64,000 nucleotides of DNA from Flaccisagitta enflata (lineage: Eukaryota; Chaetognatha; Sagittoidea; Aphragmophora), in contig OZ231126.1 in assembly GCA_965153355.1 (NCBI GenBank), positions 64,046,001 through 64,110,000 of the forward strand, read 5' to 3'. The notes below the pieces were generated by a model that worked only from the letters and a program-made list of their open reading frames with translations, ran no database searches and was not told where the DNA came from. The position numbers and the translations under genes are program-made. Within the stretch, counting starts at the first letter, position 1. Every line of letters begins with the position of its first letter. Positions 58,219-64,000 of the stretch are shown here, piece by piece.

Positions 58219-58484
58219 AATTTCTAGATGGGGGATGGACTCAGTGCAGAAGGCGGGGTTGTGCGATAACAGTGTGAACACACATTCAAGAATTTCAACT
58301 GTCCCACGAGGGAGTGAGCGAAGTGAGTGAGCGAGCCCATGAACGGAGCGAACAAGCATAGCGAGCATAGCGAAGTGGCGCGCTGCGGAGCGAGTGAGCG
58401 GAGTGAGCGGTGCGAGCGAACGAACGTAGCGAGCGACCGAGTGGCCCTTTCAAAACGCGATCGTCTTTGACTAGAAACGCCCCC
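58219..58484. mobile_element. GAGCG-rich MITE, copy 2 (inverted)
   Basis: Right end ACTAGAAACGCCCCC then TA; the interior GAGTGAGCGAAGTGAGTGAG and GGTGCGAGCGAACGAACG matches the complement of 15638-15886. The left end is eroded (TTTCTAGATGGGG). Confidence 0.8.
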
Positions 58485-58980
58485 TAACAAAGGGTTACAA
58501 TATTGTCGCAGACGTGGAGCGAGTGCGGAAATGTGCGCGATTATATTTTGCGACTCAGATAAAAAAAAAGATACGGTAAGAAAACTGCGACCTAGGCCGA
58601 AGTACAGTCAGATTAACCTTCAACGGCCCCCGCGCTGAGGTAAAGAGTCACACGCACATCCACAGGAAAGAAGAGATTCCAGTGAAAAAGCTTAAAGGTA
58701 GGGCGAGTTTGTGAAGGCGGCGGAGGAAAACGATGAAGGCGCCATAAATCAAACAAGAATGATGAAATGATGAAATATGACTTGGCCAACGGACAAATAT
58801 AGCCTCGGCCCGCCTCATTCATTTTTCATTTGATGTAGTTTATGGGTCAAGACTGGAAAAAAAACCGGGCGAAGATGAGAAAAGCATAATGATGAGGCAT
58901 ATCCATTATTAGGAGGGGCAAAATTCAAAAATTTAGACTGGAGAATGATATTTACGACTCACTCACTCAAGCAGGCATAA
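58485..58980. other. No gene recognised
   Basis: Mixed composition; no recognisable gene. Confidence 0.35.
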
Positions 58981-59088
58981 TAGTCGTAAAAGCGTTAGAT
59001 GGTCAGCGGGTACCCGTGCCCTGCTTAAGTAGGTTGTGGTTGAAGTTGAGGGGGAGCAGGGCAGCGGCCCCGAGAAGGACAATGTCGT
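58981..59088 (-). mobile_element. Family F tail plus partial arm, fused to RT fragment
   Basis: TAGTCGTAAAAGCGTTAGAT, GGTCAGCGGGTACCCG, CCTGCTTAAGTAGG, GGAGCAGGGCAGCGGCCCCG, then an abrupt switch to the RT-derived sequence. Confidence 0.8.
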
Positions 59089-59278
59089 CAGCGAAAAATA
59101 AAGAGGCAAGAAATAAATTGCCAGTGTGGCATCCAAGCTTCAATTGACGTGGTAGCTGCGAAAGCCCATTGAAATAGCACGCAAAAAAGTCCGGGGAATT
59201 GATGCCCCCTTGTTTAATGGCAAGTTGCACTGGAAACGAGCGACTTTTTTGTGAACTCCATCTTACCTCACATGACAT
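59085..59278 (-). pseudogene. Non-LTR retrotransposon reverse transcriptase fragment
   Basis: On the minus strand the frame contains IKQGGINSPDFFACYFNGLS and later FADDIVLLG. These correspond to the (V/I)(R/K)QGG..SP..F..Y...L motif and the (Y/F)ADD catalytic box of reverse transcriptases. Spacing and GCHTGN between them fit LINE-type RTs of CR1/L2-like clades. Only about 65 codons remain: the palm core with no N-terminal fingers, and truncated just after FADD where family F begins. Retroelement remnant, not functional. Clade is tentative. Confidence 0.85.
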
Positions 59279-59342
59279 ATTCCCATACCAAAAGGAGAGA
59301 CAAAGGATATGATAAAGTGACCAAATGAATAACTGAAACAGT

Positions 59343-60261
59343 CAGGCCTGAGCGATTGTATTGGGTATTGGTATTGGGTTTACAATATTCTTGTGTATTG
59401 GGTTTTCCCAATACATGTAGTTTACTTTGTTATTTTACCAATACGATACAATGCTATACAATATTACAAAAAAGCTGATCTGAGGGAAGTGAAAAATATG
59501 AGAGAAAGACTGAAGGAGATGAAGAGGAAGAGGAAAAGCATTCCTAGGTCTGACGGAGAACAAAAGAAGTGGAGAAGCTGAGAGATAAAAGAAGAAGAGG
59601 AGGATTCGCTGAAAGTAAAAGTGGATGAGGGATGAAAAGAGGAAGAGGAAGAAGAACTTATGACAGATTAGATGGGTTGGAAATAAAGACAAAAAAAAAA
59701 GAAGAGAAATAAAAATCTATGAAAGAAACAATCAGTGGTCAGAAGCTGGAAGGATGGAAAGAAGGAAGAGGAAGAAAATAAAGAATCTACAGGAGAGAGA
59801 GAGAAAGAGACAGGGAAAGATAATGAAAAACAGAAACAAACAAACAAACAAAAGAAAATTAAAAAAAAAACAGAATCAGGTCTAGACAAAAAAAGAAACA
59901 AATAGATAAGTGTAGAAAAAAAAAATACTAAGGATAAAGACAGAATAACAAAAAAATGAAATAAAACTTTCGTCAAAACAAATTTTAGCTATTCTTATGT
60001 AATAAAATATTTACATGACGATTGAAATTATAGTATATCGTCTAACTATTATTAGTTTAATATGAACTATTACTTATTACTTACTATTAAAACTATGTGA
60101 AATCATATATATATTGTATTGTATTATATGTTATGATAATGTATTGTATACAATTTTAATAGATATTGTATTGTATTGGTATTGTATTGTATTGTCCCAA
60201 TACTTGAAAGTATTGTATTGGTATTGTATAGTTGACAAAAATGCTATATAGCTCAGGCCTG
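59343..60261. mobile_element. hAT-type element (CAGGCCTGAGC family), copy 2
   Basis: Same ends and subterminal TATTGGTATTG clusters as 41040-41807, with a longer purine-rich middle. Flanking octamers (GAAACAGT / TTACTGTT) do not match, so the target duplication is lost or the flank rearranged. Confidence 0.88.
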
Positions 60262-60760
60262 TTACTGTTACTAACAGTTGAATCTGGGATTTTAACAAAC
60301 TGTTTTGAAACCCATTTGAGTTTAACAACGTGGAGGTTTTTTTACGGAGGTCATTCGATGGCACAGACTCGCTCCTGGGATTAGATTGAAGGACAATCAA
60401 ATTGAAGAGGAAAACAAGTGGATGGAACTTTGAGGGTCTGTCAGGTTACAAACATAAAGAAGAAAAAAAGTAAGGATGATATATATCATAAAAGATAACA
60501 CCAGTTTCACACTTACTGCTCGAACCACAGACACAGTTAGAGTGAGATCATGAAAAGCAGACTTTTCGTCGGCCCAGTAACTTAAGATTTGAGCTGTATA
60601 ATTTTCTTAATTTTCATGTTACCTGGTCAACTAGATAAATATGAATCTATATACCTTTCATCATGTTATTCTAAGTGTTGCTTTTGCAATAATTGTGTTA
60701 TCAGTGTTAGGCGCGAGGTGAAAGAAAAATACCCCCTCTCCTTCAAAAATAGTCTAAAAT
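60262..60760. other. No gene recognised
   Basis: Nothing recognisable. Confidence 0.35.
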
Positions 60761-60762
60761 AA

Positions 60763-61252
60763 CTTTGGTAAGCAGTTTGCATTTGGGTTAGATGAGAAAG
60801 GATGTTTTTCAGATTCTGTTTTGTTGAAAACTAGGAGTGGTGCGCGTATTAACTAGTCAGTGAGGATTCACAAGGCCCTCTTCCATTAATTTCAGATTGG
60901 GTATAGTGAGGGATGTTGTTCCACCTAACATACCACTCAGTACCTTGGTTAAGAATGTCCGGCAGTCGCATTAAGCTTGACCTCGATTCTATCCTTTCAG
61001 GGTATGGTTTCTTAGCAATGTTACCCTCGGGTGATTTGTTGAATTTTGGTTGATTAGGTAACAATCATTTGCCCTTGACCACTTTAGTAAGCAGTTTGCA
61101 TTTGGGGTAGATGAGAACGGATGTTTTTTCAGATTCTGTTTTGTGGAAAACTAGGAGTGGTGTGCGTATCAACTAGTCAGTGAAGGTTCACAAGGCCCTC
61201 TTCTATTAATTTCAGTTTGGGTATAGTGAGGGATGTTGTTCCACCTATCATA
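60763..61252. repeat. Direct repeat pair, about 170 bp, 319 bp apart
   Basis: 60763-60930 and 61082-61252 match closely (TAAGCAGTTTGCATTTGGG, GAAAACTAGGAGTGGTG, CACAAGGCCCTCTTC, GTGAGGGATGTTGTTCCACC). The spacer differs. Either a partial tandem duplication or two copies of an unknown repeat. Confidence 0.85.
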
Positions 61253-61435
61253 GTAGCAAGGTTAAGAAACAAAAAAGTATCAATTTTAAGTAGGTCCTAC
61301 AATAGCTGCATTACACATTACCCTAATGGCCAACGACTCCTGACCGTTGAAACAAAACCGAATTTGTGATGTGATTCGTGAAGATGAAACAATGCATAGC
61401 ACCGGAAGTAAGAACAAGAACAATTCCTCAAATGC

Positions 61436-61436
61436 A

Positions 61437-61524
<88 letters not shown>

Positions 61525-61543
61525 TCAGACAGACAGACAGACA
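61436..61543. repeat. (GA)n(CAGA)n compound microsatellite
   Basis: About 40 GA units followed by GACAGACAGTCAGACAGACA. Confidence 0.95.
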
Positions 61544-61699
61544 GAGTCCAAATCTAGCGTGAAGGTCGGCACATCATTTTAAGCAAGATGAGACAGGAGA
61601 AAAAAGCAGGGCAACACACAGAAAGGCGATTTCGTCCTCACTTAAATCGAAATGCAATGGGGAGGATCAAGCGGAAATGTTCAAATGTGATGGGAATGG

Positions 61700-61766
61700 A
61701 AGAGAGAGAGAGAGAGAGAGAGAAACAAATAGGCAGCCACACAGACAGACAGACAAACAGACAAAC
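61700..61766. repeat. (GA)n and (CAGA)n short tracts
   Basis: GA tract 61700-61723 and CAGA tract 61740-61765, echoing the compound repeat 260 bp upstream. Confidence 0.85.
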
Positions 61767-62142
61767 TAATGATTGGACAGGAAGTAGTTTACTTTTAGAG
61801 AGACATGCCATGGGCTCAAATCAATTTACGCCATAGCAAAATGACATGAAATGTTAGAAACTGACTAAAGAGAAAAGGGGAAAAAAGAACTAACTGACTA
61901 AAACAAGTTGTCGTAGACTTAATGGATAAGCTTTTGGCAGAAGGAAAGACAAACGGATAGGAAAATTGGATGATACATAGATGATCACACAGCTGTGAAG
62001 ACAGACATTCAATAAGAGACAAACAGAAAAATATAGCGCCAAAAGAAACTTCTGGTATACCACAAAGTAGGACCGGATGCCAGAGCAAAAAGGAAATGGG
62101 AAATGAGAAGAGAATTAGGAATGAAATGGAAAGGCTGGATGT
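61767..62142. other. No gene recognised
   Basis: Nothing recognisable. Confidence 0.35.
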
Positions 62143-62590
62143 CGACTGCGGAGGTCAGCCACGCACGACGACGACAAAACAATCACATGATGACATAATA
62201 AAGGTAACAAAGGGAAAAGTAGGATGACGACTGCGGAAGTCAGCTAGACACATGGACTACAAAACAATCACATGATGACATAATAAAGGTAACAAAGGGA
62301 AAAGTGGCTCATTGACTGCGGTCAGCCTGGCATTTCGATGATAAAACAATTACATTATGACATAACAAAGATAACAAAGGGAAAAGTGGTTCATTGACTG
62401 CAGAGGTCAGCCTGGCATTTGGATGACAAAACAATCACATGATGACATGACAAAGGTAAGAAACGAAAAAGAGGTGTATCGACTGCGAAGGTCACCCAGG
62501 CACGTTGACAACAAAACAAGCATATGATGACATAAAGGGTAATTAAGGCGAATGTGAATGACAAAACAACCATATGATGACATAACAAAT
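62143..62590. repeat. 82-85 bp minisatellite, about 5 units
   Basis: CGACTGCGGAGGTCAGCC ... ACAAAACAATCACATGATGA, CATAATAAAGGTAACAAAGG. Units start near 62143, 62228, 62313, 62395 and 62480, with divergence increasing rightward. Confidence 0.92.
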
Positions 62591-62827
62591 GCCAGGCACT
62601 CGCTTTTAATGAATTTTGGGTGGCTCACATGGATTGATTATTCCCCAGCAACTCTTTACCTACTAGATTTTATACGGTTGTTATTTCTAAACGGATTGAG
62701 CTAGAATTGGTTTAGAATTGAAGAGAATTCATTGCTTATAATGCAAGCAATGAATATTCTCACTAATTTGAATTTTGAGCGATTTCCCTCCAATCTTTTT
62801 TGCGTTGCCATCAGATCAAAGGGGAAA

Positions 62828-63400
62828 TAGTCGCAAAAACGTTACATGGTCAGCGGTACCCGATGCCCCTAAGTTAGTGCACGTAGGAATGAGATTATGA
62901 GAGGGGCAGCGGCCCCGGAGGGGCTAATGACCTATGATTCCACATAGGACAATTTTCTCTGGTTTGAGTAGCTGGTTTGGAGGGCTGAGAGGCCTGATTT
63001 TGGGGACTGAAAGGTCTGATTTAGGGTCTGAGAGGCGTGGTTTGGAGTCCGAGAGGCTTGATTTGGTCTGAAAAGCCCAGTTAGGGTCTGAGGGGTATAA
63101 TTTGGGGTCTGAAAAGCCTGATTTGGGGTCTGAGGCCTCATTTGGGTCTGAGAGGCCTAATTCGGGGTCTGAGAAGCCTGATCTTGGGTCTGCGAGGCCT
63201 GATTTGAGGTCTAAGAGGCCTGATTTGGGGTCTGAGAGGCCTGATCTGGGGTCTTGGAGGCCTAATTTGGGGCCTGAAAGGCCTGATTTGGGGCCTGAGA
63301 GGCCTTGCTTGAGGCTTGGGGGAGGGGGGGATGTATGGACGGAAGGAAAATGGAAACTGGAGAAAATCATAGGTCATTGGCCCCTCCGGGGCCGCTGCCC
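62828..63400 (-). mobile_element. Family F foldback element (complete)
   Basis: Tail TAGTCGCAAAAACGTTACAT, GGTCAGCGGTACCCGATGCC, arm GGGGCAGCGGCCCCGGAGGG, about 16 units of a 20-21 bp repeat (TCTGAGAGGCCTGATTTGGGG), then the opposite arm ending GGGGCCGCTGCCC. Confidence 0.88.
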
Positions 63401-64000
63401 AAAAAGGGACAACAGAAAAATAGGGGGAAAATAACTTTTGACTGTACCAAATCATAAATACTGATTAGTAAAACACAATTTAACACTACTACCTTGGAAA
63501 TAGATATACGGACAGCTGGCGAAAAGTTAGCCTTTTCACTCACTGAATGAAGAATATAGCCAAATCATTAAATCTTTTGTCATTATATGGTATTTTGATC
63601 CATCAAGAGCTTCTGTTCTGAATTTTTATGGGATTCGTCTATGATTTTTCATCTTGAATCCATATATCCTTTGCCTCTCAAAAAGCAACAAAAAAATCAA
63701 AGAATCAGTTTTTTTATCTTTTATTACTAGATAATTTAAGGGCATTATGATTGACGGTAGTCCTCAATTTTTTCAACAATCAAAAAATTTGTCAAAAATG
63801 TGATCTATTGAGATCAAGCAGAATGATTTTGCTCAATCCGTTTAGATTTGAGAGCTATTTCAATGTAGGTTGTCCTTTGAAGATATGAACTGAAAACCTC
63901 TAAATTAGATTTTGGTAAAATGACAGTTTTCTTTAAAACGCTCTCATTTAGAAACGGATTGAGCTACCAGGCTCTGCTTGGTCTTGAATGGAAGATTTTT
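63401..64000. other. No gene; AAACGGATTGAGC motif in inverted pair
   Basis: AT-rich. TGCTCAATCCGTTTAGATTT (63827) and GAAACGGATTGAGCTACC (63952) form an inverted pair; the latter is one of the recurring motif copies. The window may end inside an element. Confidence 0.4.

Overview
This window looks like intergenic, heterochromatin-like DNA from an animal, most likely a marine invertebrate; the species cannot be fixed from sequence alone. It carries degenerate TTAGGG-type repeats (3685-3772), dense animal-style DNA transposons and MITEs (TA or 8-bp target duplications), a non-LTR reverse transcriptase fragment, and long simple-sequence arrays that, added up by eye, make up roughly one sixth of the window. 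I found no intact host gene, rRNA, tRNA or CRISPR. Nearly all long open frames lie inside low-complexity arrays or repeats. Only three stretches look protein-derived, and all are mobile-element remnants: a decayed ORF with a C-terminal Cys cluster (about 24100-24960), the C-terminal dimerisation region of a hAT transposase (37167-37506), and a reverse transcriptase fragment on the minus strand (59085-59278).

Two recurrent non-autonomous families dominate. Family H (about 25 recognisable copies, either strand) runs from CAAGGCC, through a GTCGCGTGC motif and a GTCN/GNAC tetranucleotide array, to a terminal hairpin GTCGCGTGCACGCGAC followed by TA-rich DNA. This is the architecture known for Helentron-associated elements (DINE-1/HINE, molluscan pearl-like elements). 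Family F (9 copies or fragments) has GC-rich foldback arms (GGGCAGCGGCCCC...) around a 20-21 bp tandem repeat and a separate tail ending CGCTTTTGCGACTA. Longer H copies contain internal minisatellites of ATGACTTAGA, TCATTTTAGT or CAGACTTAAAC type.

Layout. 0-4.7 kb: a CCG-rich array, two TA-flanked MITEs, telomere-like DNA and a Tigger-like MITE. 4.7-7.8 kb: a 1.26-kb tandem duplication of a nested H+H+F block; the second copy carries a later 330-bp MITE. 8-16 kb: CTTT and CT arrays, a 1.4-kb palindrome, a hAT MITE, H copies and a GAGCG-rich MITE. 16.9-21.8 kb: a giant triplet-repeat block (TTC, CAA, GAT), interrupted by a 1.45-kb palindrome. 22.6-26.5 kb: a 3.83-kb TIR element carrying the decayed Cys-cluster ORF and several later insertions. 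26.7-30.3 kb: H copies, a 12-bp minisatellite and a palindromic element. 30.5-33.5 kb: a foldback element holding a TA-flanked element and a hAT element that itself holds an H copy. 34.6-38.9 kb: palindromic MITEs and a 2.81-kb hAT element with a perfect 8-bp TSD. 39-46.9 kb: a hAT MITE in a palindrome, a second hAT MITE, a 1.4-kb H element, CTT and GT arrays, and a TCATTTT minisatellite. 47-64 kb: a dispersed repeat pair, very long CT arrays, H copies (one split by an F copy), 7-, 32- and 84-bp minisatellites, a second copy of each of two MITE families, and the RT fragment.

There is no gene network to describe. The biological content is transposon stratigraphy: several insertions have an unoccupied counterpart or exact target duplications in the same window, which fixes element ends and relative ages.
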